This document shows, in pieces, positions 31,433-40,489 of a DNA stretch of 64,000 nt. The stretch lies in assembly GCA_016719535.1 (NCBI GenBank), contig JADJYX010000020.1:124001-188000 (forward strand), given 5' to 3'. The translations under genes were made by a program, and so were the position numbers. The notes below the pieces were generated by a model. It saw only the letters and a program-made list of their open reading frames with translations, was not told the origin of the DNA and did not search any database. This DNA comes from Rubrivivax sp. (GTDB lineage: Bacteria > Pseudomonadota > Gammaproteobacteria > Burkholderiales > Burkholderiaceae_C). Position 1 is the stretch's first letter; every line of letters starts with the position of its first letter.

Positions 31433-32014
31433 ATGACCATCACCCGCGACAGCCTCCTGACGCTGGAGGCCTATTCGAAGATCCGCAAGAGCAGCAAGCC
31501 CGAGGCCATCGCCCACCGCAAGCGGCGCAGCGTGGCGCTGGGCGAGCACATGACGCTGCAGTTCGAGGACGAGCAGACCATCCGCCGGCAGATCCAGGAG
31601 ATGCTGCACATCGAGAAGATCTTCGACGAGGAGGGCATCCAGTCCGAGATCGACGCCTACGGGCCGCTGGTGCCCGATGGCAGCAACTGGAAGGCGACGA
31701 TGCTGCTGGAATATCCCGATCCGCACGAGCGCAAGCGCGAGCTGGCGCGGCTGATCGGCGTCGAGGACCGCCTCTTCGTCGAGGTCGAGGGCCAGGGCCG
31801 CGTCTATGCCATCGCCGACGAGGACCTCGACCGCGAGAATGCCGAGAAGACCAGCTCGGTGCACTTCGTGCGCTTCGAGTTCGGCGATGCGCAGCGCCAG
31901 GCCATCCGCGCCGGCGCGGCGGTAAAGATCGGCTGCGACCACACCAACTACCCGGCGCATGTGGCCGTGGCGCCGGAGACGCTGGCCAGCCTGGCGGGCG
32001 ACCTCAGGGCTTGA
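31433..32014 (+). CDS. DUF3501 family protein
   Basis: A 193-residue soluble protein of the DUF3501 family, known mainly by its position after rubrerythrin and the CCG-type Fe-S protein. Typical segments are RKRRSVALGEHMTLQFED, MLHIEKIFDEEGIQSEIDAY and KATMLLEYPDPHERK. There are no transmembrane segments or cysteine clusters (one Cys only), so it is probably a structural or regulatory partner of the Fe-S protein. It starts 20 bp after that gene. Its 3' end overlaps the convergent rarD gene by 11 bp. Confidence 0.88.
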   Translation: MTITRDSLLTLEAYSKIRKSSKPEAIAHRKRRSVALGEHMTLQFEDEQTIRRQIQEMLHIEKIFDEEGIQSEIDAYGPLVPDGSNWKATMLLEYPDPHERKRELARLIGVEDRLFVEVEGQGRVYAIADEDLDRENAEKTSSVHFVRFEFGDAQRQAIRAGAAVKIGCDHTNYPAHVAVAPETLASLAGDLRA

Positions 32015-32909
32015 GCAGAGAAGCCCGCGCCAGCGCTGCCGCCAGCCGGCGCCCGCGCCACCAGGCGTGGCCGCTGTAGACCGCCAGCCCGGCCCAGATG
32101 AGCACGAAGCCGGCCAGCCTGGCCGGCTGCATCGGCTCGCCGAACACATGCACGCCGAGCAGGAACTGCAGCGTCGGCGACAGGTATTGCACCAGGCCGA
32201 CGGTGGCCAGCGGCAGCCGGCGCGCGGCGGCGGCAAAGAACAGCAGCGGCAGCGCCGTCAGCGGCCCCGACAGCCACAGCCAGCCGTTGAGCGCCCAGTC
32301 GCCGCGCGCCATCGCGCCGCCGGGCTGCAGCGTGAACCACACCAGCAGCGGCAGGACCAGCGGGGCCAGCAGCAGCGTTTCCAGCGTCAGCCCTTCCAGC
32401 GCGCCCAGGCTGCCGGTCTTGCGCATCAGGCCGTAGATCGCGAAGCTCACCGCCAGCATCAGCGCCACCCAGGGCACGCGGCCGCCCTGCAGCGTCAGCC
32501 ACAGCACGCCGGCGGCGGCCAGTGCCACCGCCAGCCACTGCGCCGGCAGCAGCCGCTCGCGCAGCACCAGCACGCCCAGCAGCACGCTGACCAGCGGATT
32601 GATGAAATACCCGAGGCTGGCGTCCAGCACCTGGCCGGCCGTCACGGCATAGACATAGACCAGCCAGTTGACGCTGAGCAGCAGCGCGCTGCCGGCAAAC
32701 AGCAGCCACTGCCGCGGCTGCCCTCGCAGCCCTCCCAGCCAGGCCCAGCGGCGCAGCAGCGCCAGCACACCCAGCAGAAAGACCAGCGACCACGCCGATC
32801 GGTGCGCCACCAGCTCCAGCGGTGGCACGCTGGCCAGCTGGCGCAGGTACAGCGGAAACAGGCCCCAGATGCCGAAGGCGAGGAAGGCGAAGATCAGGCC
32901 GGGGTTCAT
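32004..32909 (-). CDS. rarD: EamA-family membrane transporter RarD
   Basis: A 301-residue integral membrane protein with about ten predicted hydrophobic segments, starting MNPGLIFAFLAFGIWGLFPLYLR. The RarD signatures HRSAWSLVF, NWLVYVYAV and LDASLGYFINPLVSVLLG are all present, and the second repeat has LVQYLSPTLQFLLGV. RarD proteins are drug/metabolite-superfamily permeases whose substrates are poorly defined (chloramphenicol sensitivity in Pseudomonas). The start is set by the typical N-terminus; an upstream open extension has no similarity. It is divergent from the phosphoribosyltransferase gene across 112 bp. Confidence 0.9.
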   Translation of the reverse strand: MNPGLIFAFLAFGIWGLFPLYLRQLASVPPLELVAHRSAWSLVFLLGVLALLRRWAWLGGLRGQPRQWLLFAGSALLLSVNWLVYVYAVTAGQVLDASLGYFINPLVSVLLGVLVLRERLLPAQWLAVALAAAGVLWLTLQGGRVPWVALMLAVSFAIYGLMRKTGSLGALEGLTLETLLLAPLVLPLLVWFTLQPGGAMARGDWALNGWLWLSGPLTALPLLFFAAAARRLPLATVGLVQYLSPTLQFLLGVHVFGEPMQPARLAGFVLIWAGLAVYSGHAWWRGRRLAAALARASLLKP

Positions 32910-33021
32910 GGCGGCGGCATTGTCGCCGGCGACCTGGCGCGGCAGCGGCGACGCGCGGGTGCTGTCGTGGTATGAACCGGCCTCGGCGGCCGCTGCCGCC
33001 GCCGGATAGCCGGAGCCGAAT

Positions 33022-33699
33022 ATGCCGCCTTGCTTCATCGACCGCGCCGACGCCGGGCGCCAGCTGGCCGCGCGGCTGGCGCTGGAACCCCTGCCGCCGC
33101 CCATCGTCGTGCTGGCGCTGCCGCGTGGCGGCGTGCCCATCGGCACCGAGGTCGCGCGCCGCCTGGGCGCGCCGCTGGACCTGCTGCTGGTGCGCAAGAT
33201 CGGCGCACCCTGGCAGCGTGAACTGGCGGTGGCCGCGGTGGTGGAAGGCGACGGCCCCGAGGTCGTGATCGACGAAGAGACGCTGGCCGCCAGCGGCGCC
33301 AGCCCGGCCTATGTGCAGCAGCAGGCGAAGCTGGAATGGCGCGAGATCGAACGCCGCCGTGCGCGCTACCTGCAGGGCCGCGCGCGGCCGGCGTTGGCCG
33401 GCGCCACGGTGGTGGTGGTCGACGACGGCATCGCCACCGGCACCACGGTGCGCGCCGCGCTGCAGGCGCTGCGGCGGCGCGCACCGGGGCGGCTGGTGCT
33501 GGCGGTGCCGGTGGCGCCGCGCGACACGCTGGCCTGGCTGGCCGGCGAGGTCGACCAGCTGGTGTGCCTGGCCACGCCAGAACCTTTCCATGCGGTCGGC
33601 CCGCACTACCGCGATTTCCACCAGGTCGAGGACGACGAGGTGATCGCGGCGCTGGATGCCGCCGCCGGCAGCGCTACTTCAGGTAGCCCCAGGCCTTGA
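33022..33699 (+). CDS. phosphoribosyltransferase-domain protein
   Basis: A 225-residue type I phosphoribosyltransferase-like protein. The PRPP loop TVVVVDDGIATGTTVRAAL lies around residues 129-147; ALPRGGVPIG near residue 36 is the pyrophosphate loop and RKIGAP follows. Stand-alone proteins of this kind often lie near dienelactone-hydrolase-type genes and have unknown substrates. GGAG lies 7 nt before the ATG. Its last 26 bp overlap the 3' end of the convergent M48 protease gene, so the C-terminal tail SGSPRP may be unimportant. Confidence 0.83.
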   Translation: MPPCFIDRADAGRQLAARLALEPLPPPIVVLALPRGGVPIGTEVARRLGAPLDLLLVRKIGAPWQRELAVAAVVEGDGPEVVIDEETLAASGASPAYVQQQAKLEWREIERRRARYLQGRARPALAGATVVVVDDGIATGTTVRAALQALRRRAPGRLVLAVPVAPRDTLAWLAGEVDQLVCLATPEPFHAVGPHYRDFHQVEDDEVIAALDAAAGSATSGSPRP

Positions 33700-35020
33700 G
33701 CCGCCCCTGCGCATGGGTGGCGGCCTGGCCTTGCGCGCCGCCCTGCAGGAAGCCGGCATATTCGCGCGCCGCCGCCTGCTGGTTGCCCATGCCTTCCAGT
33801 GCCACGCCCTTGAGGAAGCGCGTGCCGGGGTCGCCGGGCAGCAGGCGGTCGTAGGCCTGCAGGTCCTCGTAGGCGCCGCCGGGGTCGCGCAGGCCGAGCT
33901 TGAGCGAAGCGCCCAGCTTGGCGGCCTGCGCCTCCTGCGGGTAGATCTGGCGCGCGGCGTCGGCATAACGGCGCGCCTCCTGCAACCGGTTCTGCGCCGC
34001 CAGGCATTGCGCCATGCGCACGTTGGCGGGGTAGTCGCGCGGCGTGCTGCGCAGCGCGGCCTCGAACTGGCCCTGCGCATCGGGCAGCGCCTTCCTGCTC
34101 ATCGCCAGTTCGCCGTTCTGGCAGGCATCGATGGTGGGCTTGATGCGGCGCAGCGAGGCCGTGCGGTCCATGAAGCGCTCGCGCCCGGCCGGTGCCGACG
34201 CGCTGGCGGCATATGTCGAATCGGCCAGGCGGCGCGCCGTCTGCAGCCGCTCGTCGCTCATCGGATGCGACGAGAACATCGTCTCCAGCAGCCCCGGCCT
34301 GGACTTCTGCTCGCTCACCAGCAACTGGTGCAGCCGCGTCATGCCGCTGGCGGGGTAGCCGGCCCTGACGAGGTACTCCTGCCCCAGGGCATCGGCCTCG
34401 CGCTCGTTGTCGCGTGAATAGCTGGCCAGCAGCGCACTGGCGCCGACCATGCCGCCGATGGCCACCGCCGGCGCCCAGCGCGAATCGCCGGCCGCTGCCA
34501 CCACCGCCACCGTCACCACCGCCACCTGCGCCAGCATCGCCTGGCCCTGGCGCTGCGCGGCGTGGCGCGCATTGACGTGACCCATCTCGTGGCCCAGCAG
34601 CGCGGCCAGTTCCGACTCGTCCTGCAACTCGGTCATGATGCCGCGCGTGACGCCCATCGCCCCCGCCGGGAAGGTATAGGCATTGACGTAATTGGCGCCC
34701 AGCACGCGCGTGCTGTAGGGCATGTCGCGCCGCTGCACATGCGGCTGCAGGCGGTCGGCCACCTCGTCGACATAGCGGTTGACGCCTTCGTCCTGCACCG
34801 CGCCCAGGTCCTGCGAGAACTGGTGCGGCGACTGCTGGCGGTCGACCTCGCGTTCCTGCTCGGGGCTCATGCCGACCAGGATCTGGCGGCCGGTGACGGG
34901 CGAGGTGGCGCAGCCCTGCAGCGTGGTCACGCCGACGCTGGCGCCGAACAGCCACAGGGCATCGCGGCGGGTGAGGCGGTTGCGCGCCAGGCGGCGGGAG
35001 AGGGCGTCGGCGTGGGTCAT
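33674..35020 (-). CDS. M48 family metalloprotease with TPR tail (BepA-like)
   Basis: A 448-residue zinc protease. The catalytic motif H144-E-x-x-H148 (HEMGH) and the third ligand region NEREADALG are intact. The N-terminus has a twin Arg (LTRRDALWLFG) before a hydrophobic stretch and then LQGC, a lipobox with Cys37, so it is probably an outer-membrane lipoprotein facing the periplasm. The C-terminal 150 residues form TPR-like helices (ANVRMAQCLAAQNRLQEARRYA). BepA-type proteases degrade stalled outer-membrane proteins such as LptD and BamA. The start at 35020 is chosen because the upstream extension lacks similarity. Confidence 0.88.
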   Translation of the reverse strand: MTHADALSRRLARNRLTRRDALWLFGASVGVTTLQGCATSPVTGRQILVGMSPEQEREVDRQQSPHQFSQDLGAVQDEGVNRYVDEVADRLQPHVQRRDMPYSTRVLGANYVNAYTFPAGAMGVTRGIMTELQDESELAALLGHEMGHVNARHAAQRQGQAMLAQVAVVTVAVVAAAGDSRWAPAVAIGGMVGASALLASYSRDNEREADALGQEYLVRAGYPASGMTRLHQLLVSEQKSRPGLLETMFSSHPMSDERLQTARRLADSTYAASASAPAGRERFMDRTASLRRIKPTIDACQNGELAMSRKALPDAQGQFEAALRSTPRDYPANVRMAQCLAAQNRLQEARRYADAARQIYPQEAQAAKLGASLKLGLRDPGGAYEDLQAYDRLLPGDPGTRFLKGVALEGMGNQQAAAREYAGFLQGGAQGQAATHAQGRLKAWGYLK

Positions 35021-35187
35021 GGCGGCTCCTGGCTGTCGGGCTGGCTGCGACGATTCTAGGAGCGGCACCAGGCGTCGCCGACGCTTGCAGGGCGCTTGCG
35101 TGCCGTCAAGGCACGGGCGGACCGGCGCGCGAAGATGGTCGCGTGACGGTGCCGGGCCCTTTCCGTCGCCTCAGCCAGGAGCCTTGC

Positions 35188-36192
35188 ATGCCCGTCGTCT
35201 ACCGCCTCGAGACCGCCGGACTCTTTCGTGCCACCACCTGGGGCGACCTGGTCCATCAGTGCCCGCGCTTCGAACCCGCCAGGGCGGCGGAGCACCGCTT
35301 CGTGCTGTCGGCGCAGGGTGTCGGTGTCGATCCGCTGGCCCTGGTGGGCACGCTGCGCGAGGTCTGCGCCACGCTCGAATTCTTCCAGGACCACGTGATC
35401 GAGAACCAGCTGCCGGAACTGCCGCAGCTCTATGTCGGCATCCGGCTGCACGAGCCGGGGCCGCTGTGGGATGGCTTGTACCCGCTGGAGGAGGTTGCCA
35501 AGCGGGTCTTCCGCATGGCCGCCGCTCTGGCGCCGGTGCCTGACCTCAAGGAGGTGCTCGGCGGCCTGGCGCATCGTGCCGGCATCGAGGTCAATCTGCC
35601 GGTGCCCTTGCTGGAGGTGTACGAGTTCCACGACGAACATGGCGACGACATCGAGCGCATCCGCGAACTGGCGGCGCATCGCGACGAAGGACGAGGTCCC
35701 TGCCTGATCCACCCCGAGCAGTCGCTGGTCGTGATCCTGCACGACCTGAAGCCGCAGGACGCTTGCTCGAGCGTGGCCGAACTGCCGCTGCGGGCCGGCT
35801 CGCGTGTGCTGCCCGGCCCGCGGCACGAGGTGCAGGACCATCACGACATCACCTTCGTCGAACTGCGCCGACGCCTGTGGCCGCTGCTGGCGCGCGTGAC
35901 GACCACGCTGCCCACCTTCGAGCAATGGAAGGCATCCAGCAGTGCCGGCCGGTTGTCGATCCGCCGGCGCAGCCGCATCCTGGCCGTCGACCACGCCTAC
36001 CTGGACTACCTGCAATCGGTCGATACGCGCGCCGTGGGTGGCGGGCAGCGCGCACAGAAGCTGGCCGCGCTGCTGCACCAGGTGCACGCCTACCGGGACC
36101 AGAAGGACGCCGAAGGCGACCACGGCCAGCGTGTGCAGGCCTGCGACCGGCTGCTGCACCAGATCGAGGCCGAGCAGCGCCACCTCGCCTGA
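35188..36192 (+). CDS. unrecognised 334-residue cytoplasmic protein
   Basis: The start at 35188 has AGGAG 8 nt upstream and is preferred over a GTG 15 codons earlier. I do not recognise the family. The protein is soluble, acidic and rich in His and Glu, with no signal peptide or transmembrane segment. It has two parts: residues 1-200 (with LEVYEFHDEHGDDIERIRELA) and, after about residue 230, a basic helical part (SIRRRSRILAVDHAYLDYLQS) with a final helix rich in Gln/His (QRVQACDRLLHQIEAEQ). Codon use matches the core genome. It stands alone between a divergent protease gene and the MoaD-like gene. Confidence 0.7.
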   Translation: MPVVYRLETAGLFRATTWGDLVHQCPRFEPARAAEHRFVLSAQGVGVDPLALVGTLREVCATLEFFQDHVIENQLPELPQLYVGIRLHEPGPLWDGLYPLEEVAKRVFRMAAALAPVPDLKEVLGGLAHRAGIEVNLPVPLLEVYEFHDEHGDDIERIRELAAHRDEGRGPCLIHPEQSLVVILHDLKPQDACSSVAELPLRAGSRVLPGPRHEVQDHHDITFVELRRRLWPLLARVTTTLPTFEQWKASSSAGRLSIRRRSRILAVDHAYLDYLQSVDTRAVGGGQRAQKLAALLHQVHAYRDQKDAEGDHGQRVQACDRLLHQIEAEQRHLA

Positions 36193-36292
36193 CGCCCCGA
36201 CGGCGGTTCGCTGCTCGACCAGCAAGGGACTGCCGCGTCGACGCAGGCATTCCCGTGTTGCCGCGCGGTGGCTGCCGCCGCATCATCGGCGC

Positions 36293-36562
36293 ATGCCGAT
36301 CCTGGCCTTCACGCCGCAGCTGCGCCGCTTCACCGAGACGCCCGAGGTCAGCACCGGCGCGACCACGCTGCGCGCGGCGCTGGACGCGGCCTTCGCCCTC
36401 AACCCGCGGCTGCGCGGCTACGTGCTCGACGACCAGGGCCACCTGCGGCCCAACGTGGTGGTCTTCATCGACGGCCGCCGCAACGACGAGCGCGTGCGCC
36501 TGGACGCGCCGCTGCAGCCGGCCAGCCGCGTGCACGTGATGCAGGCTCTTTCCGGAGGATGA
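36293..36562 (+). CDS. MoaD/ThiS-family small protein
   Basis: An 89-residue beta-grasp protein. MPILAFTPQLRRFTETPEV at the start and RVHVMQALSGG at the end, with the C-terminal Gly-Gly needed for thiocarboxylate formation, place it in the MoaD/ThiS sulfur-carrier family. It is followed 5 bp downstream by a BNR-repeat protein rather than by MoaE or ThiG, a pairing that recurs in proteobacteria. That suggests a sulfur-carrier or protein-modifier role outside molybdopterin or thiamine synthesis. Whether a partner activating enzyme exists cannot be seen here. Confidence 0.8.
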   Translation: MPILAFTPQLRRFTETPEVSTGATTLRAALDAAFALNPRLRGYVLDDQGHLRPNVVVFIDGRRNDERVRLDAPLQPASRVHVMQALSGG

Positions 36563-36567
36563 GGATC

Positions 36568-37638
36568 ATGGACCACCGCGCCTGGATCGCCACCCGCAAG
36601 GGCCTGTTCGAACTGCAGCGCACCGGGCTGGCCTGGCGCATCACCCGCGTGAGCTTCCTCGGCGAGCCGGTGACGATGCTGCTGCCGCCGCAGCCCGACG
36701 GCCGCATGCTGGCGGCGCTGAACCTGGGCCACTTCGGCGCCAAGCTGCACGCCAGCGACGATGCCGGTGCCACTTGGCAGGAAGTGACCACGCCCGCCTA
36801 CCCCGAGCAGCCGGCCGACGCCACCGGCCCCGCGTGGAAGCTGGTGCAGGTGTGGGCGCTGGAATCCGCGGGCGATCGCGTCTGGGCCGGCACCATGCCC
36901 GGTGGCCTGTTCGAGAGCCGCGACTTCGGCCACAGCTGGCAGCTCAACCGGGCGCTGTGGGACCAGCCGGGCCGCGCCGAGTGGATGGGCGGCGGCAACC
37001 CGGCGCCGGGCCTGCATTCGGTCTGCCTGCACCCCGACCGCCCTGACGAGGTGATGGTCGCGGTCAGCTGCGGCGGCGTCTGGCACAGCGCCGACGCCGG
37101 TGCCACCTGGGCGCTGCGCACGCGCGGCATGAAGGCCGCCTACATGCCGCCCGAAGAGGCCGAGAACCCCAACGTGCAGGACCCGCACCGCGTGCAGCGC
37201 TGCCCGGCCGCGCCCGAGGTGCTGTGGTGCCAGCATCACAACGGCCTCTGGCGCAGCACCGATGGCGGCTTGCAGTGGCAGGAGCTGCAGGCGCCGGTGT
37301 CGACCTTCGGCTTTGCGCTGGCCGTGCACCCGCAAGAGCCCGGCACCGCCTGGTTCGTGCCCGCGGTGGCCGACGAGCGGCGCGTGCCGGTGAACGCCGC
37401 GCTGGCGGTCAACCGCACGCGCGACGGCGGCCGCAGCTGGCAGACGCTGCGCCAGGGCCTGCCGCAGCAGCATGCCTACGACCTCATCTATCGCCACGGC
37501 CTGGCGGTGGGCGGCGACGGCCAGACGTTGCTGATGGGCAGCACCACCGGCGGGCTGTGGACCAGCTTCGACGGCGGCGACCACTGGAGCGTGGTGTCGC
37601 TGAACCTGCCGCCGATCGCGGCGGTGCGGCTGGGGTGA
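36568..37638 (+). CDS. BNR/WD40-like repeat (sialidase-fold) protein
   Basis: A 356-residue beta-propeller protein with several Asp-box repeats: SDDAGATWQEV, SRDFGHSWQLN, SADAGATWALR, STDGGLQWQEL, TRDGGRSWQTL and SFDGGDHWSVV, spaced 40-60 residues apart. There is no signal peptide, so it is probably cytoplasmic; it lacks the catalytic Arg triad and FRIP motif of true sialidases. It is coupled to the MoaD-like gene (5 bp gap), with a GGAGGATGAGGATC leader giving a strong ribosome binding site. The function is unknown, but the conserved pairing argues for a joint role with the sulfur carrier. Confidence 0.83.
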   Translation: MDHRAWIATRKGLFELQRTGLAWRITRVSFLGEPVTMLLPPQPDGRMLAALNLGHFGAKLHASDDAGATWQEVTTPAYPEQPADATGPAWKLVQVWALESAGDRVWAGTMPGGLFESRDFGHSWQLNRALWDQPGRAEWMGGGNPAPGLHSVCLHPDRPDEVMVAVSCGGVWHSADAGATWALRTRGMKAAYMPPEEAENPNVQDPHRVQRCPAAPEVLWCQHHNGLWRSTDGGLQWQELQAPVSTFGFALAVHPQEPGTAWFVPAVADERRVPVNAALAVNRTRDGGRSWQTLRQGLPQQHAYDLIYRHGLAVGGDGQTLLMGSTTGGLWTSFDGGDHWSVVSLNLPPIAAVRLG

Positions 37639-37717
37639 GGGCCATGCGAACCGGCAACCCGCGCCCGATCCGCGATCACCGACGCTGCGGCGCCCGCGCG
37701 GGCGCGATGGCCGCGCC

Positions 37718-38503
<786 letters not shown>

Positions 38504-38560
38504 CGGCCTGCACGGCAGCGGACAGGGCCGCGAAGCGTCACCGGCTGTCCTGGCATCTTG

Positions 38561-39421
38561 TCAGCGCGCCCATTCGTACTGCAGCGACATGATGGTGCCG
38601 CGCCAGTAGGGCCTGGGGCCTGCGGGCAGCAGCCAGGCCACCTCGCCCTGCATCGGCACACGCAGGCCGCCGTGCCAGCGGTAGTCGGACCAGCGGCCCT
38701 CCCAGGGCGTGGGCACGACGCGTCCGCCCACCGTGCGCCCACGCGCGTCGGCGCGCACGGTGGTGACCAGACCCTCGGCGTCGAAGGTGAAGGTCAGCGT
38801 CAGCGTGATCGGTCCGTCGGTCAGCGTGGCGCGCGCGGTGTGGTCGTCCACCGGCGCCCAGCGCATGCCCTGGCTGGGCAGCAGCGCCGTCGGATACCAG
38901 GCCGCCTCGGCAACGAAGCGCATCAGCTCGCCGAAGGCGATGTCGCCGCCACCGCGCAACTCAGTCAGCGCAAACAGCCCGAGCAGGGCGGGGCGCAGCA
39001 GGCCTTCGCCATCGACATAGGCATCGTGCACGTGCACCGTCAGCCCGGGCGCCATCGGCATGCGCGCATCCCACACGAAGCCCGGCCGTCGCGTCACCAC
39101 GCGCTGCCGCGAGGTGAAGGGCACCCAGCGGTCAGCGGTTTCGCCGAGGTTGAAACTGCCACTGTGCTGCAGGGTGGCGCCGGTGACGATGGGCTGGCCG
39201 TCACGCAGCACGGCGCGGAAATAGCGCTGCACCGGCGGCGGCAGGCCGGCCAGTTCGGCTTCGCGGTAGCGGGTGACGCGCGGCTGCTGGCGTGCGGCCA
39301 ACAGCCGCGCTTCGAGCTCGCGCGTCAGGCCCTCCCAGCGTGCGCGGCCCCAGGCCCACAGTGCCAGCACGGCGACGACCCCCAGCACGGTGACGGTGCC
39401 GGCCCACGCCCAGCCGCTCAC
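38561..39421 (-). CDS. DUF6544/DUF6920-like protein with N-terminal membrane anchor
   Basis: A 286-residue protein whose GTG start overlaps the stop of the upstream hydrolase (GTGA). Residues 4-25 form one transmembrane segment (WAWAGTVTVLGVVAVLALWAW). The rest is a beta-rich domain with LPPPVQRYFRAVL, GETADRWVPFTSRQRV, PGFVWDARMPMAPGL and TPWEGRWSDYRWHGGLRVP, the pattern of a widespread family of unknown function found with hydrolases and oxidoreductases. Translational coupling to the alpha/beta hydrolase suggests they act together. The family number is my best match and not certain. Confidence 0.7.
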   Translation of the reverse strand: MSGWAWAGTVTVLGVVAVLALWAWGRARWEGLTRELEARLLAARQQPRVTRYREAELAGLPPPVQRYFRAVLRDGQPIVTGATLQHSGSFNLGETADRWVPFTSRQRVVTRRPGFVWDARMPMAPGLTVHVHDAYVDGEGLLRPALLGLFALTELRGGGDIAFGELMRFVAEAAWYPTALLPSQGMRWAPVDDHTARATLTDGPITLTLTFTFDAEGLVTTVRADARGRTVGGRVVPTPWEGRWSDYRWHGGLRVPMQGEVAWLLPAGPRPYWRGTIMSLQYEWAR

Positions 39422-40437
39422 GCGACGGCCCTCAGAAAGGCATCCACCTCGGCAAACAGCTCGGCATCGTGCCCCACCCAGACATGGCCGCCGGTGGGCC
39501 AGGACAGCAGCCGCGCCCCGGGCACGGTGGCCGCGAGGTGCTGCGCGGCGGCGTAGGTGCCGAAGCGGTCGTCCTGCACCGACACCGCCAGCGTCGGCGC
39601 GGTGATGCGTTCGAAGGGCATAGGCGTCGGCCGGCTGGCCAGGTGCGCATCGTTGAGCAGGCCCTGCACGCGGGCGCTCACCGGCAGGATGTTCCACAGG
39701 ATCCGGCGCACGCGCGCCTGCTCGTCGGCCGCTGCCGCGGCGACCACCGCCGCGTCGGTGGCCAGCAAGGCCTTCACCGCCACCTGCGGTGCCAGCGTGG
39801 CCCCGCACCAGAAGGCGAAGTCGGAGCCCAGCAGCGAGGCGATCGCCCGTTCGGCCCAGGGCGCCGGTGCCGGCGTGGCCGGCCGCCCCGGCACGTAAGA
39901 CGCCGGCACGATGGGCACCAGCGCGCTGCAGCGCGCCGGGTGGCGCAGCGCCAGGGCCAGCGCCGGCAGCGCGCCGGCCGAGCCGCCCAGCACCGGCAGG
40001 CGGTGAATGCCCAGCGCGTCCAGCAGATCGGCCAGCGCATCGGCCTGCGCGTCGGTCGAGGCATCGGCCGGGAACGGCGTGCGCAGGTAACCGAAGCGCG
40101 ATGGTGCGATCACACGCCAGCCCGCATCGGTCAGCCGCTGGGCGAAATGCAGCCCCTGGTCGAAGCCGCCGCCGGTGCCGTGGATCATCAGCAGCGGGCG
40201 GCTGCCGGCGCTGATGCCGACTTCGACGGGGCCGGAGCGGGTCTGCACGATCCGGCTGCCCTGCGCGATGCGAGCGCGGGCGGCCTGCAGGTCGGCGAGG
40301 TAGCTGCTGCGCAGGCGGTGCACACCGAGCCCGGCGCCGGCCAGCGCGGCGAGGCCCAGGGTGCCGAGGGCGCGGCGGTGCAGGCGCGGGGGCTGTGGCA
40401 TCGGGGTCGGGGCGGGTGGGTGGGGCGGCCGAGACAT
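39418..40437 (-). CDS. alpha/beta hydrolase, probably exported
   Basis: A 339-residue alpha/beta-fold hydrolase counting from MSRPP at 40437; MPQPP at 40401 is the other likely start and sits directly before a basic plus hydrophobic export-like segment (LHRRALGTLGLAALAG). The oxyanion region is LLMIHGTGGGFDQG, the nucleophile elbow LGGSAGALPALALAL, the Asp probably in SVQDDRFGTY and the His in TGGHVW near the C-terminus. All catalytic residues are present; the substrate is unknown. It overlaps the DUF6544-like gene downstream and is divergent from the 617-residue unknown gene. Confidence 0.8.
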   Translation of the reverse strand: MSRPPHPPAPTPMPQPPRLHRRALGTLGLAALAGAGLGVHRLRSSYLADLQAARARIAQGSRIVQTRSGPVEVGISAGSRPLLMIHGTGGGFDQGLHFAQRLTDAGWRVIAPSRFGYLRTPFPADASTDAQADALADLLDALGIHRLPVLGGSAGALPALALALRHPARCSALVPIVPASYVPGRPATPAPAPWAERAIASLLGSDFAFWCGATLAPQVAVKALLATDAAVVAAAAADEQARVRRILWNILPVSARVQGLLNDAHLASRPTPMPFERITAPTLAVSVQDDRFGTYAAAQHLAATVPGARLLSWPTGGHVWVGHDAELFAEVDAFLRAVA

Positions 40438-40489
40438 CGAAGGCGGCTGGCCGAGAATCACCGATTGGACTGCAGATCGGGTGCTGATC

